Source: an uncultured Anaerococcus sp. (GTDB taxonomy: Bacteria; Bacillota; Clostridia; Tissierellales; Peptoniphilaceae). From it: a DNA stretch of 17,564 nt. Shown here piece by piece: positions 1 to 6,630 of this stretch. The notes beneath the pieces were generated by a model that saw only the letters and a list, made by a program, of their open reading frames with translations, did not search any database and was not told where the DNA came from. How positions within the stretch are numbered: position 1 is the first letter of the stretch; each line of letters begins with the position of its first letter. The stretch is taken from contig NZ_CAMXYR010000032.1 of NCBI RefSeq assembly GCF_947253225.1, positions 1 through 17,564 on the forward strand. Direction: 5' to 3'. The translations under genes were made by a program, and so were the position numbers.

Positions 1-3
1 ATA

Positions 4-37
4 GTCTCGTGGGCTCGGAGATGTGTATAAGAGACAG
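4..37 (+). other. Illumina Nextera adapter (sequencing artefact)
   Basis: These 34 bases match the Nextera Read 2 transposase adapter as I know it. They begin GTCTCGTGGGCTCGG and end in the Tn5 mosaic end (19-37, AGATGTGTATAAGAGACAG). The block is far richer in G and C than the sequence after it. It is untrimmed library adapter and not part of the organism; the first three bases are probably read-end noise. Genomic sequence starts at about 38. It should not be read as a Tn5 transposon end. Confidence 0.97.
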
Positions 38-107
38 CATTTATTCTTAGCGTATGAATTTTTACTTTGTCTATTTTTAAATAATTCCTATTAGTTAGAC
101 GACAAAG

Positions 108-137
108 AAAAAACTCCTATTAATTAAATAAGAGTTT
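108..137 (-). terminator. Intrinsic terminator of the P1 peptidase operon
   Basis: Read on the minus strand, an 11-pair stem (137-127 with 121-111, one G-U wobble, 5-base loop) is followed at once by a run of six T (113-108). The stem overlaps the stop codon (126-124) and the last sense codons of the peptidase, so transcription is predicted to end right at the gene end. Confidence 0.75.
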
Positions 138-1059
138 CATTAGAATAATATATAGCGTTAGCGATTGCCCTGGCCATAACCTTTGCTGCCAAAGCCCCTA
201 CTATATTTACATCTGCTTTTATTTTATTTGTAGCTAGTCCAAAGACCGTATCTCCATCAAACATTGTATGGACTGGGTTTATGGCTCTTGCATAACCATC
301 ATGGGTCATCTGACATACCTTGGTTAGCCTTGTCTTGTCAAATGTAGCATTAGTTGCTATAAGACCAATAGTTGTATTTTTCCCTTCTACATCTGGAAAA
401 CTTCCAGCAATTTCTCCAAGTTTGTCCATGGTTTTTTGGACTTTACCATCAACTATTGGCCCTGCTATTTGCTTGCCTCTTTCATTATCGAAGATATCAC
501 CAAAAGCATTAACTGCAACTATAGCTGCCACCTTTAAAGTTCCTAGGCTAAGGGATGCCTGGCCTATACCAGATTTCATAGCCTTATCCATACCCAAGGC
601 CTTACCAACAGTTGCTCCAGTTCCAGCTCCAATTATGCCACATTCTTTATTATCATATCTTGCTTTTTTGTAGGCAAGTTTTGCCATTTTATAATCAGGC
701 CTTGCCTTTGACGATTTATAGGCTAGGTCAAACAAAACTGCCTGACTTACTATGGGGACAATTCCACAACCAACATCAAAACCCTTACCATCTTTTTCAA
801 GTTCTTGCATGATTGCACTTGCAGCATCTAGTCCATAGGCTGAACCACCAGATAAAATAAAAGCATTCACTTCACTTACTTGGTTGATGGGATTAAGAAG
901 GTCTGTTTCTCTTGTTCCAGGAGCTGAACCCCTAACTTCAACTGCACCAGTATTTCCTTCATCTGGTAGTATTAGACTAAGACCTGTTCCGCCCTCAAAA
1001 TCAGAAGCATGGCCTAGCTTAATTCCCCCTACATCTGTCAAAAAACCTGGGTAAATCAA
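124..1059 (-). CDS. P1/DmpA-family (S58) self-processing aminopeptidase
   Basis: This 311-residue protein belongs to the P1 family (DmpA, L-aminopeptidase/D-esterase, NylC), which matures by cutting its own chain and uses the new N-terminal Thr or Ser as nucleophile. Supporting motifs are the N-terminal DVGGIKLGHAS (9-19), FILSGGSAYGLDAA (67-80), the glycine-rich GIIGAGTGATVGK (141-153) and the C-terminal block HDGYARAINPVHTMFDGDT (253-271). Self-cleavage is predicted between Asn228 and Thr229 in GKNTTIGLIATNA, as in NylC-type members. The start is TTG (1059-1057): GAGGAAA lies 7 bases upstream, and the in-frame codons above it run into a stop. The start overlaps the previous gene's stop as TTGA, which suggests translational coupling. 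No signal peptide is seen, so it is probably cytoplasmic. The natural substrate (short peptides, beta- or D-amino acid amides) cannot be told from sequence. Confidence 0.9.
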   Translation of the reverse strand: MIYPGFLTDVGGIKLGHASDFEGGTGLSLILPDEGNTGAVEVRGSAPGTRETDLLNPINQVSEVNAFILSGGSAYGLDAASAIMQELEKDGKGFDVGCGIVPIVSQAVLFDLAYKSSKARPDYKMAKLAYKKARYDNKECGIIGAGTGATVGKALGMDKAMKSGIGQASLSLGTLKVAAIVAVNAFGDIFDNERGKQIAGPIVDGKVQKTMDKLGEIAGSFPDVEGKNTTIGLIATNATFDKTRLTKVCQMTHDGYARAINPVHTMFDGDTVFGLATNKIKADVNIVGALAAKVMARAIANAIYYSNETLI

Positions 1060-1736
1060 TGTATTTCCTCATTTCTATAAGAATCCATCATAGATCCAAA
1101 CACTTCCGCACTTGAAGGTGGAGTGTATGATATGGCATTGGCTCCAGCCTTGATTGTTTCTAAAATTTGCTCGCCAGTCTTGCCTCCAGTTGCAATGATT
1201 GGAAATTCATCTCCGATATTTTTTCTTATTTCACGAACAAGGTCTGCTGTGTATTTTCCTCCAGATACATTTAGAATCTCTGCTCCAGCTTCAATCTTTC
1301 CTATGTAATCATTCTCAAAACTAACCACAGAGGCAATTACGGGAATATCAATAAAATCCGAAATTTCTTTTATATCTTCGTTTGGCATAGGAGAATTTAC
1401 AACAACCCCATAGGCACCAGCAAGCTCTGCATCAATAGCTATATACTTAGACCTGAGTCCTTGGGTAAGTCCACCACCAACTCCTATAAAACAAGGTACA
1501 TTTGACACATCGAGAATAGAATTTGTTATTGAATTTTGCGGAGTGTAGGGATAAACTGCCATAACTGAATCAGCATTAGAATTTCTTATAATAGCAAGAT
1601 CTGTGGTGAAAAGTAGGGATTTTATCCTCTTTTCAAATATCATAATCCCACTGGCCTTGTAAATTTCTTCTGGTACCTTTATAAAAGACTTCCTAAGTTT
1701 TGAATGAACTTGAGGAATAAATTTCTTATCCGACAT
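1056..1736 (-). CDS. TIM-barrel-like protein of unknown function
   Basis: I do not recognise this 226-residue protein at gene level. Its alternating beta/alpha pattern and glycine motifs look like a small phosphate-binding TIM barrel: LAIIRNSNADSVMAVYPYTP (47-66), CFIGVGGGLT (82-91), YGVVVNSPM (109-117), IPVIASVV (131-138), AGAEILNVSGG (150-160), and IIATGGKTGEQI (180-191) followed by AGANAISYTPPS (197-208). The last two resemble the C-terminal phosphate-gripping strands of ThiE/NanE/TrpF-type barrels; this is fold-level inference only. No signal peptide or membrane segment is seen. The ATG at 1736 follows GAGAGG with a 5-base gap. The stop overlaps the TTG start of the P1 peptidase by four bases, so the two are almost certainly co-translated and may share a pathway. 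A weak promoter may lie in the AT-rich 1745-1880 stretch. Confidence 0.7.
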   Translation of the reverse strand: MSDKKFIPQVHSKLRKSFIKVPEEIYKASGIMIFEKRIKSLLFTTDLAIIRNSNADSVMAVYPYTPQNSITNSILDVSNVPCFIGVGGGLTQGLRSKYIAIDAELAGAYGVVVNSPMPNEDIKEISDFIDIPVIASVVSFENDYIGKIEAGAEILNVSGGKYTADLVREIRKNIGDEFPIIATGGKTGEQILETIKAGANAISYTPPSSAEVFGSMMDSYRNEEIH

Positions 1737-1877
1737 ATTAACCTCTCTTACTAATATAATAAATATTGATTTATAGATATATATATTTTACAAGAATTAG
1801 ATATTTTTACAATGAAATTTCTTTTTTTAGTAGGAAATTGTATTTAACAAACTAAAGATTGATATCAGTAATCATTA

Positions 1878-1906
1878 TTGACAATTAGGTGTTTTTTTAT
1901 TATAAT
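1878..1906 (+). promoter_or_regulatory. Consensus sigma-A promoter for the surface protein gene
   Basis: TTGACA (1878-1883), a 17-base spacer and TATAAT (1901-1906) match the housekeeping consensus at every position. The predicted start point is near 1913, leaving an untranslated leader of about 113 bases before the ATG at 2026. Such a perfect promoter predicts strong constitutive transcription unless the leader restrains it. The rest of the 1737-2025 gap is AT-rich and holds no gene. Confidence 0.85.
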
Positions 1907-1919
1907 TAACTTGAACTTA

Positions 1920-2007
1920 GATGATGATTTTTTAAGGTTAAAGTCATATTTTTTTTAGTTTTGTTATAAGAAAGAATAAATTTTTATGATTTTCTTAAAC
2001 CATCATC
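1920..2007 (+). promoter_or_regulatory. Possible leader hairpin upstream of the surface protein gene
   Basis: GATGATG near the predicted 5' end (1920-1926) is complementary to CATCATC (2001-2007). The adjoining TTTAAG and CTTAAA tracts extend the pairing inward past a small internal loop. The helix would close almost the whole leader and ends 7 bases before the AGGAGG ribosome site (2015-2020). It could protect the mRNA 5' end or affect ribosome access. It matches no riboswitch class I know. Confidence 0.35.
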
Positions 2008-2025
2008 AAAATTCAGGAGGTAATT

Positions 2026-3249
2026 ATGAAAATTAAAAATAAAGTTTCCCTATCCCTAGCACTCTTGCTAGCTCTTAATGTAATCCCACAAATATCTCAA
2101 GCAAGCCAAGAAGAACCAGCTAGTACAGGTGAAGTAACAAACGAGCTTACTAATGAAGCACCTCTAAGTGAATCTACTGATAGAAGTGCTGATAGTAAGA
2201 CAAGTAAGGATGAGGGTGATAAAGTCAATGAATTAAGCCCATCTTCCACCCAATCTTCACCATCTAAAGATGAGCCTAAAGCAGATCCAAATGCAAAAAC
2301 AGAGGAAGAAAACAAGAAGGATGATTTTTCAAAAAGGGTAGATTCAGCTAAAAAAGACCTAAAAAAATATTTAGAGTCTATGGATGAAACAGCAATTGAC
2401 AATCCTTCAATTAATTTTGAAAATTCCAGTAGGGAAGAATTAAAGAAAGCTCTTGCCCATGCCAAAGAGCTCTTGGCTGATAATAATATTGATGAAAATA
2501 AGTTAAAAGAAATTGAAAAGATACCTTTTAAGAAGGTTAATGGCAAAAAACAAGGTTTATTTAGAGATTTCACCCACAAGGCTCTTGTCGACTTTAAGGT
2601 TGAAGGTGATAGAACTAATACCAACCCTCACAATAATAAAAAATATGTAGGTCTTACTAACAACAAGTTCTTCATAAAATCAAAGCTCAAGGGGCTAAAG
2701 AAAAGTGGTGAAGATAGCAAGAAATTCATAAAATTAAACTATGTTACCGATGAAGATTATAATGCTACCAAAGTTGATGGTGTTTCTTCATCAACTCCAA
2801 AATATAATAAGCAAGAACTTCCAAAGGAAAATTACAAGATTACTGAAGTTGATGGAGGTTATGAAGTAGAAATCCTCAAAATGCCAGAAAATACCAAGTT
2901 CATCAAGCCTATAGTTCTTATGAAACTTGCTGATGGAACCTATTTCGAAAATGGCGACCTTGTTTTTGCAAAAAACGAACATACAGATACTTCAAGTATG
3001 GCTGGTTCTAGTAGCGAGACTGAAACAAAAGATAAAAAAAATGATAAAAAATCATCAGATAATAAAGATAATAAGAAAGATGATCCAAAAAAAGACTCTC
3101 CTAAAAAAGATGGTAATAACCCATCAAATAAAAATAAGATTGCAAAGACAAATGCAAATGTTAAAACAGGTATCACTTCTTTAGGTAGCTTATCAGCTCT
3201 TATTGCAAGTTCCCTAGCCCTAGTAGCTAGCAAAAAAAGAAATAAGTAA
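2026..3249 (+). CDS. Secreted surface protein with LPxTG-like C-terminal sorting signal
   Basis: This 407-residue protein has an N-terminal signal peptide (KIKNK followed by a Leu/Ala-rich core; probable cut after Ala26 in ISQA/SQ). Next come an acidic, Ser/Thr/Glu-rich low-complexity stretch (27-100), a charged helical segment (about 100-175) and a probably beta-rich domain (about 180-320) that I cannot assign to a family. A Lys/Asp/Asn-rich linker (about 328-375) would span the wall. The C terminus has NVKTG (378-382), a hydrophobic stretch and the tail KKRNK, the layout of a sortase signal with Asn-Val-Lys-Thr-Gly in place of LPxTG. The ATG follows AGGAGG by 5 bases. The gene is monocistronic with its own consensus promoter and ends before the 3268-3420 hairpin element. 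Adhesion or host-factor binding is plausible but unproven. Confidence 0.85.
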   Translation: MKIKNKVSLSLALLLALNVIPQISQASQEEPASTGEVTNELTNEAPLSESTDRSADSKTSKDEGDKVNELSPSSTQSSPSKDEPKADPNAKTEEENKKDDFSKRVDSAKKDLKKYLESMDETAIDNPSINFENSSREELKKALAHAKELLADNNIDENKLKEIEKIPFKKVNGKKQGLFRDFTHKALVDFKVEGDRTNTNPHNNKKYVGLTNNKFFIKSKLKGLKKSGEDSKKFIKLNYVTDEDYNATKVDGVSSSTPKYNKQELPKENYKITEVDGGYEVEILKMPENTKFIKPIVLMKLADGTYFENGDLVFAKNEHTDTSSMAGSSSETETKDKKNDKKSSDNKDNKKDDPKKDSPKKDGNNPSNKNKIAKTNANVKTGITSLGSLSALIASSLALVASKKRNK

Positions 3250-3267
3250 GTAAACAAACAAACATAG

Positions 3268-3420
3268 AGGGGCTCTTGCAGAATGAACAAATCGTCCCAA
3301 TATCATTAGAGGAAGTTCAACGGAATTTTTGCCTCCATAAGACACAGGCACTAATAAAAATTCCTAAGATAAGCTTCTAATGGTGGAAGGATGATTGTTC
3401 ATAATTTTACAAAAACCCCT
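3268..3420. repeat. Long tiered palindromic element A (possible MITE remnant or structured RNA)
   Basis: This 153-base stretch lies between convergent genes and folds on itself almost end to end. Nested pairs are AGGGG (3268-3272) with CCCCT (3416-3420), ATGAACAA (3283-3290) with TTGTTCAT (3395-3402), TCGTCC (3292-3297) with GGATGA (3389-3394, one wobble), CATTAGA (3304-3310) with TCTAATG (3376-3382), GGAATTTTT (3322-3330) with AAAAATTCC (3356-3364), and GCCT with AGGC at the tip. Its left half resembles element B at 6538. Neither strand carries a convincing protein. It may act as the transcription end for both flanking genes: the plus strand continues into a T/C-rich run. No target duplication is visible. 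Its nature is undecided. Confidence 0.65.
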
Positions 3421-3427
3421 TCTTCTC

Positions 3428-5089
3428 TTAGACTCTCTTTATAAAGGCAAGGCTTTCAAAGGGGGCAAGTTTTATTTTTTTGTCTACTTTTCTATGACCA
3501 TAATTCCCCAAAAAATAAGTAAACTTTTCGTACTCATCAAGAATTTTCTCAAGGTCAACTTCTACTTCCTTAGCTTGGAAGTTGTTCATGTTGATTAGAA
3601 CATCTCCCTCATATTCTCTAATATAGGCGAAGATATCTGCGTCATTTTCTAGGATTGGGAAATATAGACCATCCGATATTATATTTTCTTCTTTTCTAAG
3701 TTCGATAAGTTTTTTGTAATAATAGTATATTGAGTTTTTATCTTCTAAGGCCTTTTTTATATTTATAGTTTTATAATTTTCATTCACTCCTATCCATGGA
3801 GTAGCTGTCGTAAAGCCAGCATTTGCTGACTCGTCCCATTGCATAGGAGTCCTTGAGTTGTCCCTAGATTTTTTCTTTATTATTTTAAGGGCTTCTTCTT
3901 CATTTTTTCCATTGGCAAGAAGTTTTTTGTAGGCCTTTAGGCTCTCTATATCCCTGTAATTTTCAATAGAGCTATAAGTAGGATCGGTCATTCCTATCTC
4001 TTCTCCTTGGTAGATAAAGGGAGTTCCTCGCATCATGTGAATAGTTTGGGCAAGCATCGTGGCAGTTTGGTAGGGATAGGATTCGACATCACCGAAACGA
4101 TTGTTGGCTCTTGGTTGGTCATGGTTGTTCCAGAAAAGTGCGTTCCAACCAGCTCCTTCCTGCATTCCCGTCTGCCATTTATTTAAGACTTTTTTTAATT
4201 TCTTCATGTCAAATCTTATATCTGTCCACTTGTTTCCATTTTCATAATCTACCTTGAGGTGGTAAAAATTAAAGACCATTGAAAGTTCATCACCTTGGGC
4301 AGATGAATATTTGATTGAATTTTCAATATTTGTAGAGCTCATCTCTCCCACAGTTATTAGCTCAGGATTTTTGCCAAAGGTCCTTGAGTTTAATTGCCTT
4401 ATCCACTTATGAACTATAGGAGTATCAGTATAGAGTTTCTTTTCATCTGACTCAAGTCCTGTAGAATCTTCTAGGCTTTGACTTTTTCCTATTACGTTCA
4501 ATACATCAAACCTAAATCCACCTACCCCTTTTTCCATCCAAAAGTTTACAATCTTATACATTTCTTCTCGGACATCTGGATTATGCCAGTTAAGGTCTGC
4601 TTGAGTTTTGTCAAAAAGACAAAGATAGTATTTCCCTGTATCTCCAAATTTCTCCCACGCTGGCCCTCCAAATTTTGACTGCCAATTCGTTGGAAATCCA
4701 CCATCTTTCCCTTCTCTTATATAATAAAAGTTTTGGTAATATTCATCTCCTGCAAGGGCCTTGCTAAACCATTCATGCTCTATAGATGTATGGTTTAAAA
4801 CCATATCAACCATCAACTTGATATCAGCCTTATCCATCTCCCTTATCAAATCATCCAAGTCTTGGTCCCTACCAAATACAGGGTCAACATGGTAATAATC
4901 TGCTATATCATATCCATTATCATTTTGAGGCGATACGAAAAATGGATTGAGCCATACCATATCAACTCCTAGGTCTTTAAAGTAGGGGATTTTTTCTTTT
5001 ATTCCTAAAAGGTCGCCCAAGCCATTTCCATTTGTGTCTTTAAAACTTCTTGGGTAGACTTGGTATATTACTTGTTTTCCTAAATTCAT
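3428..5089 (-). CDS. treC: Trehalose-6-phosphate hydrolase (GH13 alpha-glucosidase)
   Basis: This 553-residue GH13 enzyme has the usual length for TreC/oligo-1,6-glucosidases. All four conserved regions are present: DMVLNH (95-100), GFRFDV with nucleophile Asp195, GEMSS with acid/base Glu249, and NNHDQPR with Asp324. Val196 after the nucleophile is typical of enzymes that do not favour alpha-1,4 bonds. The stretches SPQNDNGYDIADY (53-65), GEMSSTN..., LSMVFNFYHLKVDY (269-282) and GWNALFWNNHDQPR (314-327) resemble E. coli TreC more than MalL as I remember them. It would split cytoplasmic trehalose 6-phosphate into glucose and glucose 6-phosphate. No trehalose PTS gene is adjacent, so a dextran- or isomaltose-type glucosidase remains possible. 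The ATG follows AGGAG closely. It lies 119 bases downstream of the YkvI-family gene; a TATAAT-like -10 on the minus strand (5145-5140) lacks a clear -35. Confidence 0.85.
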   Translation of the reverse strand: MNLGKQVIYQVYPRSFKDTNGNGLGDLLGIKEKIPYFKDLGVDMVWLNPFFVSPQNDNGYDIADYYHVDPVFGRDQDLDDLIREMDKADIKLMVDMVLNHTSIEHEWFSKALAGDEYYQNFYYIREGKDGGFPTNWQSKFGGPAWEKFGDTGKYYLCLFDKTQADLNWHNPDVREEMYKIVNFWMEKGVGGFRFDVLNVIGKSQSLEDSTGLESDEKKLYTDTPIVHKWIRQLNSRTFGKNPELITVGEMSSTNIENSIKYSSAQGDELSMVFNFYHLKVDYENGNKWTDIRFDMKKLKKVLNKWQTGMQEGAGWNALFWNNHDQPRANNRFGDVESYPYQTATMLAQTIHMMRGTPFIYQGEEIGMTDPTYSSIENYRDIESLKAYKKLLANGKNEEEALKIIKKKSRDNSRTPMQWDESANAGFTTATPWIGVNENYKTINIKKALEDKNSIYYYYKKLIELRKEENIISDGLYFPILENDADIFAYIREYEGDVLINMNNFQAKEVEVDLEKILDEYEKFTYFLGNYGHRKVDKKIKLAPFESLAFIKRV

Positions 5090-5208
5090 ATTTCTCCTAA
5101 CTAGAAATCTACAATATCTTAAAAATATCTTTTGCCATAATTATAGTCTTATTACTTGACTCCTACAGGTACAGGCATTATATGAGAAAGTTCAGCCGAA
5201 ATGTCTAG

Positions 5209-6447
5209 CTATTCTTCCTGTTCCAGAGCCTCTTTTACACTTTCATGAGCCTTTTTTCTCATTTCTTCATTATCAATATGAGATTTTTCTATAAGTTTTT
5301 TAAGCTTTTCCCTATCATCCTTGGTGTACTCCAAATTATCGTCGAGTTTTTTTCTCATATAATGGTTTATGGCAAATCTTCTTATATTTTCATATTTTAT
5401 TGATTTTCTCTCCCTAAAATATGCAAAAACTAAAACGACAAACATTACCATCCCCGCATAGCCAATTAGAGGATAAAAAATCGCCACCAATTTCTTAAAG
5501 CCTGCAAAGCTTAGAGCAAAACCAAGAAGAGTAATGCCAACTAGAAGAACCCTAAACCTCTTCTCATCCCCATAGGAAAATCTCCTACTCAAAGCATAGA
5601 AGAGAGAAATTGCTGTATTAAAAATCATCCCAAATATCACAAGAGCCATCAAAGTGCCGAGGATTGGATTAATATCTTCTATCACATAGAGCATGGGAAT
5701 ATCTAAGTTTTTAATCTCATCAATTCTAATAAGTAAAGTTAGAACTATGAGGATACCTAGTATTCCTACAAGAAGTCCCCCAACAAGACCTCCTATCCCA
5801 GCTTCTCCTGTATTTAACTCATCGCCACCCAAAACGAGAGCCATTGATACAGCAGTCATTATGCACATGCCAAAATAGTTAATCACAGTTAAACTTACAC
5901 TATCGAAGTTACTTGGCAAGGATTTAGCCAATTGATTTACCGCCTGCCAATCTACTTTGTAATTTGTAAAGGTATAGATACTTGCAAGCAAGGTGAAAAT
6001 TACAATAAGGGGTGTAAAAGAACCAATCACCTTACTAACCTTGGAAAAATCAAGCATGCCGACTCCGATAATTAAGCCTGTACAAATCACTGCCCCCAAC
6101 CACCTAGGAGCACCAAAGGCTTGATTGAGGTTGGATCCAGCTCCCGCTATCATTACAAATCCAATAATAAAGCAGGTTAATATTAAAGATATATCCATGA
6201 ATTTACTTATAAATTTATTAGTTATTTCATCAAACACTTCCGAGTGGTCGTTGGCTAGATAGTGACTACCTAGTTGTAAAAGTAAGCCTCCTATTAGCAT
6301 ATGCAAGATGGCAACAACACCTATCCCAACTATGCCTGATAAGCCTAGGGAAACAAAATATTGCATTAGTTCTTGACCTGATGCAAGACCCGCTCCTGTT
6401 AACACACCCACATAGGCAAGCATTATAGTAATTGTTTTTTTATTCAT
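5209..6447 (-). CDS. YkvI-family membrane transporter
   Basis: This 412-residue polytopic protein has about ten membrane segments between residues 5 and 345. It carries the YkvI-family signature GAGLASGQELMQYF (18-31), an unwound-helix Gly motif typical of LeuT-fold carriers of the APC superfamily. VLGGDE (205-210) lies in a mid-protein loop. The C-terminal 65 residues are a charged helical tail, probably cytoplasmic and possibly coiled coil. The family substrate is not established; amino acids or similar small solutes are a family-based guess. The ATG follows GGAGGA closely. It has its own promoter (6465-6492) and is followed by treC after 119 bases, so the two may share a transcript, though no functional link is obvious. 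Confidence 0.78.
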   Translation of the reverse strand: MNKKTITIMLAYVGVLTGAGLASGQELMQYFVSLGLSGIVGIGVVAILHMLIGGLLLQLGSHYLANDHSEVFDEITNKFISKFMDISLILTCFIIGFVMIAGAGSNLNQAFGAPRWLGAVICTGLIIGVGMLDFSKVSKVIGSFTPLIVIFTLLASIYTFTNYKVDWQAVNQLAKSLPSNFDSVSLTVINYFGMCIMTAVSMALVLGGDELNTGEAGIGGLVGGLLVGILGILIVLTLLIRIDEIKNLDIPMLYVIEDINPILGTLMALVIFGMIFNTAISLFYALSRRFSYGDEKRFRVLLVGITLLGFALSFAGFKKLVAIFYPLIGYAGMVMFVVLVFAYFRERKSIKYENIRRFAINHYMRKKLDDNLEYTKDDREKLKKLIEKSHIDNEEMRKKAHESVKEALEQEE

Positions 6448-6464
6448 AATTCCTCCGTTTTACC

Positions 6465-6492
6465 ATAATACTTGTTCTACATTCAATTTCAA
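6465..6492 (-). promoter_or_regulatory. Predicted sigma-A promoter for the YkvI-family gene
   Basis: On the minus strand, TTGAAA (6492-6487), a 16-base spacer and TATTAT (6470-6465) each differ from consensus at one position. The predicted start point falls near 6458, about ten bases before the ATG at 6447, so the leader would contain little more than the ribosome site. Confidence 0.6.
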
Positions 6493-6537
6493 ATATAACT
6501 ATTTTTATAGACTTGATTATTTTTAATAACATATGAA

Positions 6538-6630
6538 AAGGAGCCCGTGCATGGTGAATAAATAATCCCATCATTGGAAGAACAATTCAATAATGGAAAT
6601 TATTTTATCCTAATTATGCACTAGCTCCTT
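6538..6630. repeat. Palindromic element B, related to element A; likely terminator of the pfl operon
   Basis: Termini AAGGAGC (6538-6544) and GCTCCTT (6624-6630) are perfect inverted repeats. Inside are GTGCAT (6547-6552) with ATGCAC (6616-6621), AATAAT (6561-6566) with ATTATT (6599-6604), and CCATCATTG (6568-6576) with CAATAATGG (6588-6596, one mismatch). The first 32 bases match 22 of 32 positions of 3267-3298 without gaps, and both elements continue with ATCATT and then TTCAA. The right terminus overlaps the stop codon of the Crp/Fnr gene. Read on the minus strand, the hairpin ends in GGGCTCCTTTTC, so it can serve as terminator. A mobile origin is inference; no target duplication is visible. 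Confidence 0.65.

Noticed and set aside
65..107. CTTTGTC/GACAAAG inverted repeat near the contig start, considered as a terminator
   Set aside because: The loop is 29 bases and no T-run follows on either strand; the hairpin at 108-137 is a much better terminator.
2097..2624. 175-residue open frame on the minus strand opposite the surface protein
   Set aside because: Its Ser/Leu-rich composition mirrors the Lys/Glu/Asp-rich gene on the other strand, and it has no ribosome site; the plus-strand gene has promoter, ribosome site and signal peptide.
2940..3290. 116-residue hydrophobic-looking frame on the minus strand
   Set aside because: It is the antisense of the Lys/Asp-rich linker and sorting tail, which gives Leu/Phe/Ser-rich shadow; no supporting start signals.
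3276..3377. Short frame of about 33 codons inside element A, considered as transposase remnant
   Set aside because: It needs a TTG start, has no ribosome site, matches no transposase I know, and is not kept open in element B.
5150..5207. Faint resemblance of the gap between the YkvI-type gene and treC to the middle of element A
   Set aside because: Only short scattered matches (such as AAGTTCA and ACAGGCA in different order) and no matching inverted ends.
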